Source of the DNA: Leptospira mtsangambouensis
GTDB taxonomy: Bacteria; Spirochaetota; Leptospiria; Leptospirales; Leptospiraceae
DNA: 64,000 nt
Direction: 5' to 3'
Assembly (NCBI RefSeq): GCF_004770475.1
Contig: NZ_RQHK01000003.1
Location: 248,001 to 312,000, forward strand
The translations under genes and the position numbers were made by a program. The first letter of the stretch is position 1. Every line of letters begins with the position of its first letter. Positions 27,911 through 38,211 of the stretch are shown here, piece after piece. The notes beneath the pieces were generated by a model. The model was not told where the DNA came from, ran no database searches, and saw nothing but the letters and a program-made list of their open reading frames with translations.

Positions 27911-30463
27911 ATGTTGGAATTCACAAAAAGAGCAAAAAGAGTCATCAACGAAATCGCCCAAGATGAGGCAAAACGTTTGGGTTCCGATTTTATCGGTCCT
28001 GAGCACATTCTACTTGGGCTTCTCCGGGAGGAGGACTCTGTCGCGATCAAGATTCTAACGAATCTAAATATCAATTTAAACGAACTTCGTAAAGAAGTCG
28101 AAAAAAGAACTCGTGAGGGTTCGGGTGCCTTGCTTTTGGATGTAAGCCAAGGACAAGACAAATATCAAAAAATGATCGAAGTTTCTAAAGAGGAAGCAAA
28201 ACGCCTCAAACATAACTATGTAGGAACCGAACACATTCTATTGGCATTATTACGTGATAATAATAATATCGCAGGCGGATCGTTATCATCTTTTAGCGTA
28301 AATTATAACGTTATTAAATCTGAAATTTTACGACTTCTCGGAGCTCCGCCTTCTGGTGCTGTGGGTGGAAATACGGGAACACAAGGTGCAACCCAAGGCC
28401 AAACACAACAACAAGCGGCTCCAAGACAAGAAAAGAGTAAAACTCCGATTTTGGATGAGTTTGCACGGGATCTAACCCAACTCGCACGTGAGAAAAAATT
28501 GGATCCGGTGATTGGTCGTTCCAAAGAAATTGAACGAGTCATCCAAATCCTTTCTCGTAAAACCAAAAACAACCCAGTTCTTGTGGGAGAATCAGGTGTG
28601 GGAAAAACGGCAATCGTTGAAGGTCTTGCGCAAGCTGTAATCGAAAAATTGGTTCCTGATCTACTTTTTGATAAACGAGTGTTATCTCTTGATTTAGCAA
28701 GTCTCATTGCAGGTACAAAATACCGCGGTGAGTTTGAAGAACGATTGAAAAAAATCATGAAAGAAATCGTTACTTCTCAAAACATCATCATCTTTATTGA
28801 TGAGTTGCACACTCTCATTGGAGCCGGTGCTGCTGAAGGAGCTGTGGATGCGGCAAACATTTTAAAACCAGCGCTTGCTCGTGGGGAATTACAATGTATT
28901 GGTGCCACCACTAACAACGAATACCGTAAATACATCGAAAAAGATTCTGCTTTGGAAAGAAGATTCCAAATGGTGAAGGTTTTAGAACCTTCTGTAGATG
29001 ATGCGGTTCTTATCCTCGATGGTTTGAAAAAAGCATACGAAGCTCACCATAAGGTTCGTTATTCGGAAAAAGCGATCGAACAAGCTGTGAAGTTATCTCA
29101 CCGTTATATCAACGATCGTTTTTTACCAGACAAAGCCATTGATATCATTGATGAAGCAGGTGCTAAGGCTCGTCTTGCAAATTGCCAACGTCCAAACGAA
29201 ATCAAAGAGATCGAAGAAGAAATCAAAGGCCTTTCTGTTAAAAAAGAAGATTTGGTTCGTAGCCAAGAGTATGAAAAAGCGGCAGCGGTTCGCGATGAAG
29301 TGAATCGTAAAAAAGGCCAGTTGGAAGAAAAAACCAAACAATGGCAAGAACGAATGGAAGGGTATGCTGTTTCCATTGAAGAAGAGGACATACTTTCCGT
29401 TGTGAGCCTTTGGACAGGAATTCCATTGAAAAAAATGGAAGAGTCCGAAAACACAAAACTTCTCAATTTGGAAGAAGACATCAAAAATCGTATTGTTGGC
29501 CAAACTGATGCCATCGAAAAAGTGGCTCGTGCCGTCAGACGTTCAAGGACCGGTCTCAAAAGTGAAAAACGTCCTACTGGATCGTTTATTTTCCTTGGGC
29601 CAACTGGTGTGGGAAAAACGGAACTTGCAAAAGCACTCGCAGAACAGTTGTTTGGGTCAGAGGACAATATGCTCCGCATTGATATGTCGGAATATATGGA
29701 ACCTCATGCAGTATCCCGTTTGATTGGAGCTCCTCCAGGTTACGTAGGATATGATGATGGTGGCCAACTCACTGAGTTTGTCAGAAGAAAACCATATAGT
29801 TTGGTGCTTCTTGATGAAATCGAAAAGGCACACCATGATCTTTTTAACATCCTACTCCAAATCATGGAAGAAGGAAACTTAACTGATACGAAAGGTCGTA
29901 AGGTAAATTTCCGCGATACCATCATCATCATGACATCGAACATCGCTGCGAAAGAAATTTCGAAAGGTGGAAGATTGGGTTTTGAAGACTTCGCAGAAGA
30001 GAGAGAAACTTATAAAGCAGAACAAGCTCGTGAACAGTTGAAAAAACATTTTAATCCAGAATTCCTCAACCGTGTGGATGAGGTAGTTTACTTTTCTCCT
30101 CTCAAAAAAGAAGAGATCGTAAACATTGTGGATATCATGTTAAAAGACTTTAACAAACGTTTGACTGAGAAGAAAGTTCTTGTGGACCTTTCTCAATTGG
30201 CAAAGGAACATTTTGCTACCATTGGATACGACCAAAACTATGGGGCACGACCACTCCGACGTGTGTTCCAAAGAGAATTGGAAGATTATATGGCAGTACA
30301 ATCTTTGAAAGGTGTTTATGACAACCCAACAAAGATCTTCGTTGATCTTGCAGAAGGAAAACTAGTGTATTCAGAAACTCCTTGGTCTGATTACAAAGAA
30401 ATTCCGAAAAAAGACGATGGTTCTTCTCCAAACACAGAGGAAAAAGATTTGGCTCTCGTTTAG
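27911..30463 (+). CDS. clpC: ATP-dependent Clp protease ATP-binding subunit ClpC
   Basis: The 850-residue HSP100 unfoldase has two Clp_N repeats (about 1-145), a Gln/Gly-rich linker (about 150-175), AAA-1 with GESGVGKT near 222, a short middle domain with a UVR-like [15 protein letters not shown], and AAA-2 with GPTGVGKT near 560. The short middle domain and UVR motif indicate ClpC rather than ClpB or ClpA. It feeds unfolded protein to ClpP. The McsA/McsB-like gene 61 bp upstream supports ClpC. A GC-rich mini-hairpin (30467-30481) follows the stop. Confidence 0.96.
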   Translation: MLEFTKRAKRVINEIAQDEAKRLGSDFIGPEHILLGLLREEDSVAIKILTNLNINLNELRKEVEKRTREGSGALLLDVSQGQDKYQKMIEVSKEEAKRLKHNYVGTEHILLALLRDNNNIAGGSLSSFSVNYNVIKSEILRLLGAPPSGAVGGNTGTQGATQGQTQQQAAPRQEKSKTPILDEFARDLTQLAREKKLDPVIGRSKEIERVIQILSRKTKNNPVLVGESGVGKTAIVEGLAQAVIEKLVPDLLFDKRVLSLDLASLIAGTKYRGEFEERLKKIMKEIVTSQNIIIFIDELHTLIGAGAAEGAVDAANILKPALARGELQCIGATTNNEYRKYIEKDSALERRFQMVKVLEPSVDDAVLILDGLKKAYEAHHKVRYSEKAIEQAVKLSHRYINDRFLPDKAIDIIDEAGAKARLANCQRPNEIKEIEEEIKGLSVKKEDLVRSQEYEKAAAVRDEVNRKKGQLEEKTKQWQERMEGYAVSIEEEDILSVVSLWTGIPLKKMEESENTKLLNLEEDIKNRIVGQTDAIEKVARAVRRSRTGLKSEKRPTGSFIFLGPTGVGKTELAKALAEQLFGSEDNMLRIDMSEYMEPHAVSRLIGAPPGYVGYDDGGQLTEFVRRKPYSLVLLDEIEKAHHDLFNILLQIMEEGNLTDTKGRKVNFRDTIIIMTSNIAAKEISKGGRLGFEDFAEERETYKAEQAREQLKKHFNPEFLNRVDEVVYFSPLKKEEIVNIVDIMLKDFNKRLTEKKVLVDLSQLAKEHFATIGYDQNYGARPLRRVFQRELEDYMAVQSLKGVYDNPTKIFVDLAEGKLVYSETPWSDYKEIPKKDDGSSPNTEEKDLALV

Positions 30464-30489
30464 AGAGCCTTTCGGAAAGGCGAACGGAA

Positions 30490-30924
30490 ATGGCAATCCT
30501 CATTCCCCTCGTCTTTCTGTTTTCTTATTTTTTTATCCGCAAAATTTGGTTCCAACTCCGAAAAATCCGTACTGTAGGCACAATTGAACGGATTGAATTG
30601 GGATTCATTCGCCCGAATCTCATCCTTCCCGAAGTAAAAGTCTATTATAAATACTACTTCCAGTCGGGACTCTATTTTGGGTCCGGGTATCTCAACCTTT
30701 CGGATTTCCTCTCCCACCAGGAATTCCACGTCCATATGGGTCCGGGAGAAAACCCCATTCTTTACACCGCAGATACCGAAATCATCACCGAAGAACATAT
30801 CGAACATTACTTGCTTTCCAAGGGGGGAAGCGTTTTCCTATACCTGGACCCCATCGAACCTTACCATTCCAGGATTGATTCGGTCAATTTGAACTCCATT
30901 ACAGTTCCATCGGACCTTTTATGA
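30490..30924 (+). CDS. Hypothetical membrane-anchored protein (DUF3592-like)
   Basis: The 144-residue protein has one N-terminal transmembrane helix (about 3-20) followed by a small beta-rich domain (TVGTIERIELG, VKVYYKYYFQSG). The pattern resembles DUF3592-type proteins, but I am not certain. Its presumed ribosome site AAAGG is the 3' arm of a perfect 6-bp hairpin GCCTTT/AAAGGC (30467-30481), which could limit translation. Its stop overlaps the start of the TPR gene. Confidence 0.7.
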   Translation: MAILIPLVFLFSYFFIRKIWFQLRKIRTVGTIERIELGFIRPNLILPEVKVYYKYYFQSGLYFGSGYLNLSDFLSHQEFHVHMGPGENPILYTADTEIITEEHIEHYLLSKGGSVFLYLDPIEPYHSRIDSVNLNSITVPSDLL

Positions 30925-31700
30925 AACATTTGATTTATGCTTTTGCCGTTACCTGTCTTCTCGTAACATCCCTTTACTCTCAAGAAAAAGAACAAGTTGG
31001 TTCCGCTTATTTCCAAGCTGTGGATGAATATAAGGTTAAAAATTATAACAAGTCGATTGAACTAGTCAAAAGCCTTTTGACTGATGGGAAGTCTTCTTAT
31101 GAGTTTTATGCATTGCTTGCATTTAACTATGATAAGTTGAACGACTTTGAAAATTCTTATAAAAATATGTTGGAAGCAAGAAAACGAAAAGTCGACGATG
31201 AAGACCTTCTTCAAGCAAGTCTTGCGATTCTAACACGCCATAAAAAATGGAAACCAGCAATTGAACTTGCTGAAAAAACCATTCCTTTATACCCACAAAA
31301 CCCAGAAGTTAGATACTTTTATGCCTTAGCTCTTTCCGAAAAAGGTGCGTCCAAAACAGCACTTTCTCAAATCGAAAAAGCAAAGGCAGGAAGCCCAAAT
31401 GATTTTCGAATGTTAGAGTTGGAAGGGAAAATTTATTATAATCTAAAAAATTATGACAAAGCAGATGTTAGTTTGAGATGGGCATCTTCTTTAAACCAAA
31501 ATTCAGCTGAAATTTGGAACAACTTGGCTCTCGTTCAAGAATCATTATTTAAAACTAATAAAAAGTTGGGAAAAAAATCACAGGCGAACACCTATTTGGC
31601 GGAAGCAAAGGATTGTATCCGAAAAGCTTCTGATTTAAATGGCGAAAGTAATACAATCAAAGAAAATTCTAAACGGATTGTAGCACTGAACGACTTGTGA
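30921..31700 (+). CDS. Exported TPR protein
   Basis: The 259-residue product has a signal peptide ([20 protein letters not shown]) and about five TPR-like helix pairs (for example [40 protein letters not shown] and [15 protein letters not shown]). It is a periplasmic scaffold for an unknown partner. The ATG overlaps the upstream stop by 4 bp and its own stop overlaps the GTG of mtaB, so the three are coupled. Confidence 0.82.
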   Translation: MKHLIYAFAVTCLLVTSLYSQEKEQVGSAYFQAVDEYKVKNYNKSIELVKSLLTDGKSSYEFYALLAFNYDKLNDFENSYKNMLEARKRKVDDEDLLQASLAILTRHKKWKPAIELAEKTIPLYPQNPEVRYFYALALSEKGASKTALSQIEKAKAGSPNDFRMLELEGKIYYNLKNYDKADVSLRWASSLNQNSAEIWNNLALVQESLFKTNKKLGKKSQANTYLAEAKDCIRKASDLNGESNTIKENSKRIVALNDL

Positions 31701-32986
31701 AAATTAAGTTTCATACACTTGGCTGTCGGTTGAATTTTTTTGAAACCGATGGTATGTATTCTGTATTAAAAGACAAAGGTTTTTCTCTGGCGGAAGCACA
31801 GGAAGAGGCTCAGTACATTGTTGTGAATACATGTACTGTGACAAATAAAGCTGATGTAAAAAATCGAAATATCATCCGCAATGCCATCCGTACAAATCCT
31901 GGTGCCAAGGTATATGTCACTGGTTGTTATGCGGAGACTGATAAAGAAATTTTACAAAATATCCCCGGAGTATTCGGTGTTTTTGGGAATTCCGAAAAAA
32001 GTGCCCTTCCTTACAAAATCTTAGAAGATTGGGAAGGTAAGGATAGTTATCCAGAAAAAACACTCGATCGTTTTGCTTATTCCGATGTTCTACCAGAAGG
32101 TCATACTCGTTCTTATCTAAAAATCCAAGATGGATGCAATCGGAAATGTTCTTATTGTAAAATACCTGCGGCTCGTGGAATTGGTGTTAGCCGAAATTAT
32201 AATGATGTTTTAGACCAGGTCCGGTATCTCCAAGACAATGGGGTTGGGGAAATCCAGTTAACAGGTGTTAATTTGGGTTGGTACCGGTTGGAAAATGGCG
32301 AAAAAGGATTTCTCAATCTTTTGGAAGATATTCTAAAGATTTTAGAATATTCTAGAATTCGCCTTTCTTCGATTGAACCACCAGATGTGGGTTCCGGTTT
32401 GTTGGACTTAATGAAACATCCACGGTTTTGTAAATTTTTGCACGTTCCCATCCAAAGTGGGAGTCGTAAGGTTTTGAAGGATATGCGAAGGACTTATCAT
32501 CCTGATGCATTTCGTACCAGGATCGAACTTGCCAAAGAAAAACTCCCAAACTTGTTTTTAGGAACAGATGTAATTGTTGGATTTCCATCGGAAACCGAAT
32601 TAGAGTTTCAAGAAACAAAGGATTTATTGGTCGAACTTGGATTTGCAAAGTTACATGTATTTCCTTATTCAGTTCGTAAAGGAACTACTGCTGAAACCTT
32701 TGGAGATCCAATCCCTGGTGATGAGAAAAAACGCAGAGTGCTAGATTTGATGTCACTTAGCTCCACACTCCATACAAAATATGCAGAATCGGTCATAGGG
32801 AAAACCTATGAAGCCATTCTCGAAAGTGATGGCAGATTAGTGACTGATAATTATTTGAAAGGACGATTGGAAAATTCCAGTATCTTTCATACTCTACAAA
32901 AAGGCCAATTCGTTGATGTTAGGTGCTTGGAATACAAACCCGCCAAAGACAAAGAAGGTGAGTTCGTTTTCGGTTTGTCCCTTTAG
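31697..32986 (+). CDS. mtaB: tRNA N6-threonylcarbamoyladenosine methylthiotransferase
   Basis: MtaB is a radical-SAM enzyme that adds a methylthio group to t6A37 in tRNA. The 429 residues show the UPF0004 domain ([33 protein letters not shown]), whose Cys residues bind the auxiliary cluster, the radical-SAM motif [13 protein letters not shown], and a C-terminal TRAM-like domain. [10 protein letters not shown] and the overall form favour MtaB over MiaB or RimO. The start is GTG at 31697, overlapping the TPR stop. Confidence 0.92.
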   Translation: MKIKFHTLGCRLNFFETDGMYSVLKDKGFSLAEAQEEAQYIVVNTCTVTNKADVKNRNIIRNAIRTNPGAKVYVTGCYAETDKEILQNIPGVFGVFGNSEKSALPYKILEDWEGKDSYPEKTLDRFAYSDVLPEGHTRSYLKIQDGCNRKCSYCKIPAARGIGVSRNYNDVLDQVRYLQDNGVGEIQLTGVNLGWYRLENGEKGFLNLLEDILKILEYSRIRLSSIEPPDVGSGLLDLMKHPRFCKFLHVPIQSGSRKVLKDMRRTYHPDAFRTRIELAKEKLPNLFLGTDVIVGFPSETELEFQETKDLLVELGFAKLHVFPYSVRKGTTAETFGDPIPGDEKKRRVLDLMSLSSTLHTKYAESVIGKTYEAILESDGRLVTDNYLKGRLENSSIFHTLQKGQFVDVRCLEYKPAKDKEGEFVFGLSL

Positions 32987-33041
32987 TTTTTTATAGAAAA
33001 AGAATTTTCAAAAACTTTCGATCATTGACTATTAGGTCATC

Positions 33042-33812
33042 ATGGACCGCAAAAAGTTATCTATCATTGGTTTTATCGTTGTAATGGTTCTAATCGTTAC
33101 AATTTACCTTTTTTTTAGAAATTCCCAATCCAATCGATTGAAAATCGAAAAAGGATCTTTGGTAGAAGCCGTTTATGCTTTGGGAACTGTGAAACCAGTG
33201 GAAAGTTTTAGTTTAAAGTTTGGAATTGCTGCTTCCGTTCGAGAAATTTTTGTGGAAGAAGGCCAAATGGTCACAAAAGGGCAAGCCCTTCTGACCAACG
33301 ATTCAGGAATCACCTTTCGATCTCCATTTACTGGCACCTTAACAAAGTTAAATGTTGCTAAAAATGAAACAGCAATGCCTGGACTTCCTCTTTTGGAGAT
33401 TCAGAATTTAAAAGAAGTATATATTTCAGTATCATTGGACCAAGAGTCGGCTTTAAGAGTCAAACCAGACCAGGCAGTCCAACTTAGTTTTGAATCCATT
33501 CGTGGAAACGTTTATAAAGGAAAAGTGGAAAGAATTTATCCATCCAATGGCCAGTTTTTAGTACGCATTGAACCTCATGAACTCCCGCAAGGGATTTTAC
33601 CAGATATGACAACCGATGTTGCCATCGAGGTTTCTTCAAAAGAAAATGTCATATTGGTTCCGTTAGTTGCCGTGGATCGAGGGAAATTAACTCGTTTTCG
33701 AGATGGGAAACGTGATAAGATAGAAATTCGAATTGGGGCAATCAATTCTGAGTTTGGGGAACTCATCCAAGGGGATTTAAAAGAAGGCGACGAAGTATTG
33801 GTTAAGAACTAA
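33042..33812 (+). CDS. Efflux periplasmic adaptor (HlyD/MacA-like)
   Basis: The 256-residue protein has an N-terminal membrane anchor (about 7-25), a lipoyl-like domain whose halves flank a very short hairpin (VEEGQMVTKGQALLTND ... FRSPFTGTLTKLNV) and a beta-barrel part (PDQAVQLSFES). These are features of membrane-fusion proteins; the long coiled-coil of MacA is absent. It is followed after 1 bp by the permease and then the ATPase, forming a tripartite ABC exporter. Confidence 0.86.
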   Translation: MDRKKLSIIGFIVVMVLIVTIYLFFRNSQSNRLKIEKGSLVEAVYALGTVKPVESFSLKFGIAASVREIFVEEGQMVTKGQALLTNDSGITFRSPFTGTLTKLNVAKNETAMPGLPLLEIQNLKEVYISVSLDQESALRVKPDQAVQLSFESIRGNVYKGKVERIYPSNGQFLVRIEPHELPQGILPDMTTDVAIEVSSKENVILVPLVAVDRGKLTRFRDGKRDKIEIRIGAINSEFGELIQGDLKEGDEVLVKN

Positions 33813-33813
33813 T

Positions 33814-35067
33814 ATGTTGTTTCTTGCCATTAGACAAATTCTTTCGAGACCCCAACAATCAATTTTAACATTGATTGGGATTGTTTTGGGTACTGCAGGT
33901 TATATTGTATTCTCTGGAATTATGTTAGGATTCCAGGCAGTCATTACTGACCAATTGGTGAATTCGGATGGTCAAATTAAAATTTCTCCGAAAGACGAAC
34001 TCATTACGGAAAGAACATTTGAAGATGTTTTTTTTCAAAACAAAATGGTTCGTTGGTTATCTCCTCCATCGGGGCGGACTGATAATTCTCGTTTAACCAA
34101 TGTTCTTGGGTGGATGGATAAACTTTCGAATGACCACAGAGTTGTATCCTTTGCACCACAGTTAACAAAAGAAGTAATTTTTGTGAATGGGAAAGCAACA
34201 GCACCGGCTCGTTTTGTTGGAGTTGATCCGACTATCCAACCCAAAGTCACCAATTTGAGTGATTACATTGTTGAGGGAAAACTTGCGGATTTATCTAGAG
34301 GAACTTCCCTTGCCATAATGGGAGAAGGAGTTTTGAATAAACTAGGTGCAAAAATTGGAGATACTATCTCTGTTTATATTCCTGGAACTGATTTGATCCC
34401 TGTGAAAGTTGTAGGAGTATTGAGTACCGGGAACCGATTGGTTGATGATGTCACGGTATATTCTTCTTTATCCTCTGTCCAAAGTATTACCAAATCAAGT
34501 GGTGAAGTCTCACAAATAATTGTAAAAATTAAAGACATTCGGTCTGCAGCAGCAATCGCCGAGGACTTTCGTTACTTTAGCAAAGATAAAGTGGAAAGTT
34601 GGGATGAAGTTAACGCAAGTATACTTCAAGTCTTTAGGACTCAGGATATAGTGCGAAACTCAACAACATTTACTATTATTCTCGTTGTAGCATTTGGAAT
34701 TTATAATATTCTAAATATGGTTGTGAATCAAAAGAAAAAGGAAGTGGCCATCCTTCGTTCCATTGGCTTTGATGAAAAAGATACAATCCAACTTTTTATT
34801 TTCCAAGGATTGTTTTTAGGAACACTTGGCGCCATCATCGGTATTTTTGTAGGAATTTTAGGATGTTATTATATTGATGGAATTCCAATTGGAGATCCAA
34901 AACACAATTCAAAAGCCCTGATGAAAACAATGATGATTTCTTGGGACTGGATGATTTATATAAAGGGTTTTTCAATCGCAGTTCTTAGTGCGTCGATTGC
35001 GAGTTATATTCCTGCTCGTATGGCAAGTCGTCTTTCTCCTGTAGATATCATTCGAGGAGCTACTTAA
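33814..35067 (+). CDS. MacB/FtsX-type ABC transporter permease
   Basis: The 417-residue protein shows TM1 at about 15-38 (SILTLIGIVLGTAGYIVFSG), a periplasmic MacB-core-like domain and three C-terminal helices (from TFTIILVVAFGIYNILNMVV). KKKEVAILRSIGF and ARMASRLSPVDIIRGA are the conserved cytoplasmic motifs of this permease family. The ATPase starts at the base after the stop and the adaptor lies upstream, so it is one exporter. The substrate could be a lipid, peptide or lipoprotein. Confidence 0.88.
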   Translation: MLFLAIRQILSRPQQSILTLIGIVLGTAGYIVFSGIMLGFQAVITDQLVNSDGQIKISPKDELITERTFEDVFFQNKMVRWLSPPSGRTDNSRLTNVLGWMDKLSNDHRVVSFAPQLTKEVIFVNGKATAPARFVGVDPTIQPKVTNLSDYIVEGKLADLSRGTSLAIMGEGVLNKLGAKIGDTISVYIPGTDLIPVKVVGVLSTGNRLVDDVTVYSSLSSVQSITKSSGEVSQIIVKIKDIRSAAAIAEDFRYFSKDKVESWDEVNASILQVFRTQDIVRNSTTFTIILVVAFGIYNILNMVVNQKKKEVAILRSIGFDEKDTIQLFIFQGLFLGTLGAIIGIFVGILGCYYIDGIPIGDPKHNSKALMKTMMISWDWMIYIKGFSIAVLSASIASYIPARMASRLSPVDIIRGAT

Positions 35068-35736
35068 ATGTTAGGAATCGAAGCCACACATATTTTTAAA
35101 TCTTTCGGAGAACCACCTCAAGATGTATTGAAAGATGTATCACTTGAGATTGCAGTTGGAGATTTTGTGGCTCTGACTGGAAAATCTGGATCGGGAAAAT
35201 CAACCTTACTTTATATCGTGAGTGGTTTAGACAATCCAACAAGTGGCGATGTAAAATTGAATGGAAGTTCCCTAGTGGGTATGGGAAGTAAAGAAATTCA
35301 CACTTTAAGAAATTTATCGATAGGTTTTGTCTTCCAATTTCACTACTTACTTCCTGAACTCACCGGCCTTGAAAACATAACCATGCCTGCAAGAAAAACT
35401 GGATCACATAAAATGATCGAAGAGTATGCTTTGCATTTGATGGAAAGTTTTTCCGTATTACACTGTAAGGATAAGTTTCCAAGCCAAATGTCTGGTGGGG
35501 AAGGCCAGCGGGTTGCCATCGCACGTGCTCTCGTTCAAAAACCAAAGTTTCTTTTTGCTGACGAACCAACGGGGAATTTAGATACAGCTAATGGAGATAA
35601 GGTGATGGAAATATTCAAACGGATCAACAAGGTGGATGGTACCACCATTCTATTTGTCACTCATGATCCTGATTATGCTGGCCTTGCTAGCCGTCGTGTT
35701 CATATGATTGATGGTAAAATTGCAGAAATTTCTTAA
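35068..35736 (+). CDS. ABC transporter ATP-binding protein (MacB/LolD type)
   Basis: The 222-residue ATPase has Walker A GKSGSGKST, signature QMSGGEGQRVAIARAL, Walker [13 protein letters not shown] and H-loop VTHD. Gene contact with the permease upstream shows the partner. A perfect inverted repeat follows 4 bp after the stop. Confidence 0.92.
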   Translation: MLGIEATHIFKSFGEPPQDVLKDVSLEIAVGDFVALTGKSGSGKSTLLYIVSGLDNPTSGDVKLNGSSLVGMGSKEIHTLRNLSIGFVFQFHYLLPELTGLENITMPARKTGSHKMIEEYALHLMESFSVLHCKDKFPSQMSGGEGQRVAIARALVQKPKFLFADEPTGNLDTANGDKVMEIFKRINKVDGTTILFVTHDPDYAGLASRRVHMIDGKIAEIS

Positions 35737-35740
35737 AAAT

Positions 35741-35776
35741 TCTGCTATATTGGTTTATTTCCGATTCTATAGCAGA
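35741..35776 (+). terminator. 9-bp inverted repeat between the exporter operon and metZ
   Basis: TCTGCTATA (35741-35749) pairs perfectly with TATAGCAGA (35768-35776), loop 18 bases, followed by TATTTTCT. It may terminate the exporter operon. It could also be in the metZ leader, though it does not match a SAM-riboswitch form I know. Confidence 0.5.
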
Positions 35777-35831
35777 TATTTTCTAAAAAAAATGATGTTT
35801 TCGAGCGTTCATCGCCAAACTTGGTAGAAGT

Positions 35832-37004
35832 ATGTTTGAACACTTTGAAACTGACGCCATCCGCATCCAAACCAAACGAACCGGGGAAAAAGAACATTCC
35901 ACCCCACTATTTTTAACTTCTAGTTTTGTTTTTGATGATGCAGAACATGCAAGGGCGCTGTTTGCAGAAGAAGTGACCGGCAATCAATACACAAGATTTT
36001 CTAATCCGAATACAACCGAGTTAATTGATAAGTTATGTTCTTTGGAACACACAGAGGACGGAATCGCTACGGCTTCGGGAATGTCTGCTGTTTTTACTTC
36101 TGTGTTTGGCCTGGTTAAGTCAGGGGATCATATTGTATCTGCTCGCGCCATTTTTGGATCCACTCATCAGATTTTTGCGAACATATTGCCACGATTTGGA
36201 GTGACAACTACTTACGTTGATATCAACAAACCAGAGTTATGGGAACCTGCTTTCCAAGAGAATACTAAAATCGTTTATATAGAAACACCTTCTAATCCAG
36301 GCCTTGATATTGTAGATCTGGCATGGGTTGCAGCATTATGTAAAAAGAAAAAAGCAATTCTTATAGTTGATAATTGTTTTTGTTCTCCCTATATCCAAAG
36401 GCCTGCTGATTTTGGAGCAGATATCGTCGTTCACTCTGCTACTAAATATTTGGATGGGCAAGGCCGTGTGATCGCAGGTATTATTTTAGGCAAAAAAGAA
36501 TACATCCAACCGATTCGTTATATGGCCCGTAATACTGGCCCATCTTTATCTCCGATGAATGCATGGATCATTTCGAAAAGTTTAGAAACTCTTGCTGTGC
36601 GTATGGATAGACATTCTGAAAATGCAATGAAGTTGGCCGAATTTTTAGAACAATCACCCGATGTGGAATTAGTTAGGTATCCTTTTTTACCGAATGATCC
36701 TGGTTATGCGATTGCAAAAAAACAAATGAAATCGGGTGGAGGAATTGTTTCCTTTGTGATCAAAGGTGGAGTAGATAGAGCAAGAAAATTTTTAGATGCT
36801 TTAAAATGGTTTTCTCTCACTGCCAATTTGGGAGATACAAGAACCACTGTGACCCATCCGACTTCAACGACTCATTCTAAACTAACGGAAGCGGAAAGAC
36901 TTGCGGTAGGAATTTTACCTGGACTCATTCGAGTGTCTGTTGGTTTAGAACATATTGACGATATTATTGCGGAAGTGAAGCAGGCACTCGCCAATTCAAA
37001 GTAA
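35832..37004 (+). CDS. metZ: O-succinylhomoserine sulfhydrylase
   Basis: The 390-residue PLP enzyme of the Cys/Met metabolism family makes homocysteine from an activated homoserine and sulfide. It shows TASGMSAVFTSVFGL, the PLP-aspartate segment ILIVDNCFCSPY, the Schiff-base lysine in HSATKYLDGQGR, and C-terminal TTTHSKLTEAER. KYLDGQGR is characteristic of MetZ rather than MetB/MetC. Its 3' end overlaps the convergent pentaheme cytochrome gene by 41 bp. Confidence 0.92.
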   Translation: MFEHFETDAIRIQTKRTGEKEHSTPLFLTSSFVFDDAEHARALFAEEVTGNQYTRFSNPNTTELIDKLCSLEHTEDGIATASGMSAVFTSVFGLVKSGDHIVSARAIFGSTHQIFANILPRFGVTTTYVDINKPELWEPAFQENTKIVYIETPSNPGLDIVDLAWVAALCKKKKAILIVDNCFCSPYIQRPADFGADIVVHSATKYLDGQGRVIAGIILGKKEYIQPIRYMARNTGPSLSPMNAWIISKSLETLAVRMDRHSENAMKLAEFLEQSPDVELVRYPFLPNDPGYAIAKKQMKSGGGIVSFVIKGGVDRARKFLDALKWFSLTANLGDTRTTVTHPTSTTHSKLTEAERLAVGILPGLIRVSVGLEHIDDIIAEVKQALANSK

Positions 37005-38184
37005 ATAATAGATAACGAGAGTTCTTTTTTTCTGATAAGGACTCTTGCAACATCTTTTTAGTTTGTTTGGAGATGATGTCAGCTTTTGTAACCAACTGCT
37101 CTTCAAAACTACGAACATATTGTTCATCGGGATTTACTTCAATTTCCCAAAGAAATTCTTGGATTTTATTTTTAGGTAAATAATCAAACTGAACCATTAG
37201 AGTTCCATTTGGTTTGATCCTTGTATCAAAGTATTCTTCATTCAAATCGGTGTTCACATATCTACCCACAATCGATTCATCCAAAAGAATTCTATTTTTT
37301 TCCTTTGTGATTGCATAAAAACGTAAATAGATCTTCGGAACTACATAAGTAGGAAACATATGACCAACGCCGATGGATTTGATTTCAGCTTTTACTGAAT
37401 AAAGTCCATTATGTTCTATGATTTTCCAACTTGGCAAAATCGAGTTTTGAACAAAGGATTTATCATGAATCCCTTTCCAGGAGTGTTCCCTGTTTGGCAT
37501 ATGACAGTTTTGGCATTGTACTCCTTGTTTTGCAAAAGGGCTTTTTTCCCATTCGGAATACACTTCCATCAGTTTTTTCCCGTTAAGTTTCACTCCTTCT
37601 TCTTTACTTTCATGACAAGATTTACAAAACTTTGATGATTCAAAATCTTCTTTCACAATATAACCGTTATGTGGAAGTTTTTCGATTGGAATATCCTTGT
37701 TTGATTCTATTTTTAAGTTTGATTTTGGCGGTGGTCCAAATCGAATTTGGTTTCTGATATGACAAGAGGCACATAGAATCGAAGGATTTTTAATTCCATT
37801 TGGGAAGTTATGGGATTTTGAGCTGAGGATTTCAGGAGTTAAAAATTCAGTCGCAAGTTCTGATTTAGTCTCAGGAAGAGGTGAGTGGCAGCTAAAACAA
37901 GATCTGTATTCCTCAGATTTCAGAATTTCTTTCTGCCATAAAAAACCTTTGCCAATGGATTTTGCGTGGAAACTATTTTGCCAATTTTGGAATTGTTCCG
38001 TATGGCAAGTACCACAAGCATTTGGATCCATATTCTTTTCTAATGGAGAAAAATGCGAAGGAGGTTGCCCTTGTATTTGGATGGGATGGTTCCAGTGAGA
38101 CTCCAAAAAATTTGAGTCAGAACAACTTACGAACATTGGGACTAAAATGAGAATGTTCGTAAGTTGGAAGTTCAGATATTGCAT
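36964..38184 (-). CDS. Pentaheme c-type cytochrome, cytochrome c554-like
   Basis: Five CXXCH heme sites are visible in 406 residues: CGTCH (~57), CFSCH (~95), CASCH (~137), CKSCH (~188) and CQNCH (~224). The hydrophobic N-terminus ends in VSC near residue 21, a plausible spirochaetal lipobox. A beta-rich C-terminal domain (~245-380) contains GHMFPT, a motif seen in multiheme cytochrome families. It should move electrons in the periplasm or on the outer membrane. It is the last gene of a five-gene minus-strand operon with rhodanese-like lipoproteins and a beta-barrel protein; a second pentaheme cytochrome with the same layout is at 46109-47425. Confidence 0.85.
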   Translation of the reverse strand: MQYLNFQLTNILILVPMFVSCSDSNFLESHWNHPIQIQGQPPSHFSPLEKNMDPNACGTCHTEQFQNWQNSFHAKSIGKGFLWQKEILKSEEYRSCFSCHSPLPETKSELATEFLTPEILSSKSHNFPNGIKNPSILCASCHIRNQIRFGPPPKSNLKIESNKDIPIEKLPHNGYIVKEDFESSKFCKSCHESKEEGVKLNGKKLMEVYSEWEKSPFAKQGVQCQNCHMPNREHSWKGIHDKSFVQNSILPSWKIIEHNGLYSVKAEIKSIGVGHMFPTYVVPKIYLRFYAITKEKNRILLDESIVGRYVNTDLNEEYFDTRIKPNGTLMVQFDYLPKNKIQEFLWEIEVNPDEQYVRSFEEQLVTKADIISKQTKKMLQESLSEKKNSRYLLFTLNWRVPASLPQ

Positions 38185-38211
38185 ACCTATTCGTAAACAA
38201 TACGATAAGGA

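Noticed and set aside
25018..33046. Identical 15-base string at the starts of the LolC-like gene (25018-25032) and the efflux adaptor gene (about 33032-33046)
   Set aside because: A 15-base match is expected by chance roughly once or more within a window this size, and the upstream sequences otherwise differ.
26373..35736. The two ABC systems (25-27 kb and 33-36 kb) as a recent duplication
   Set aside because: ATPases and permeases share family motifs only; sequences and gene sets (adaptor present in one) are clearly different.
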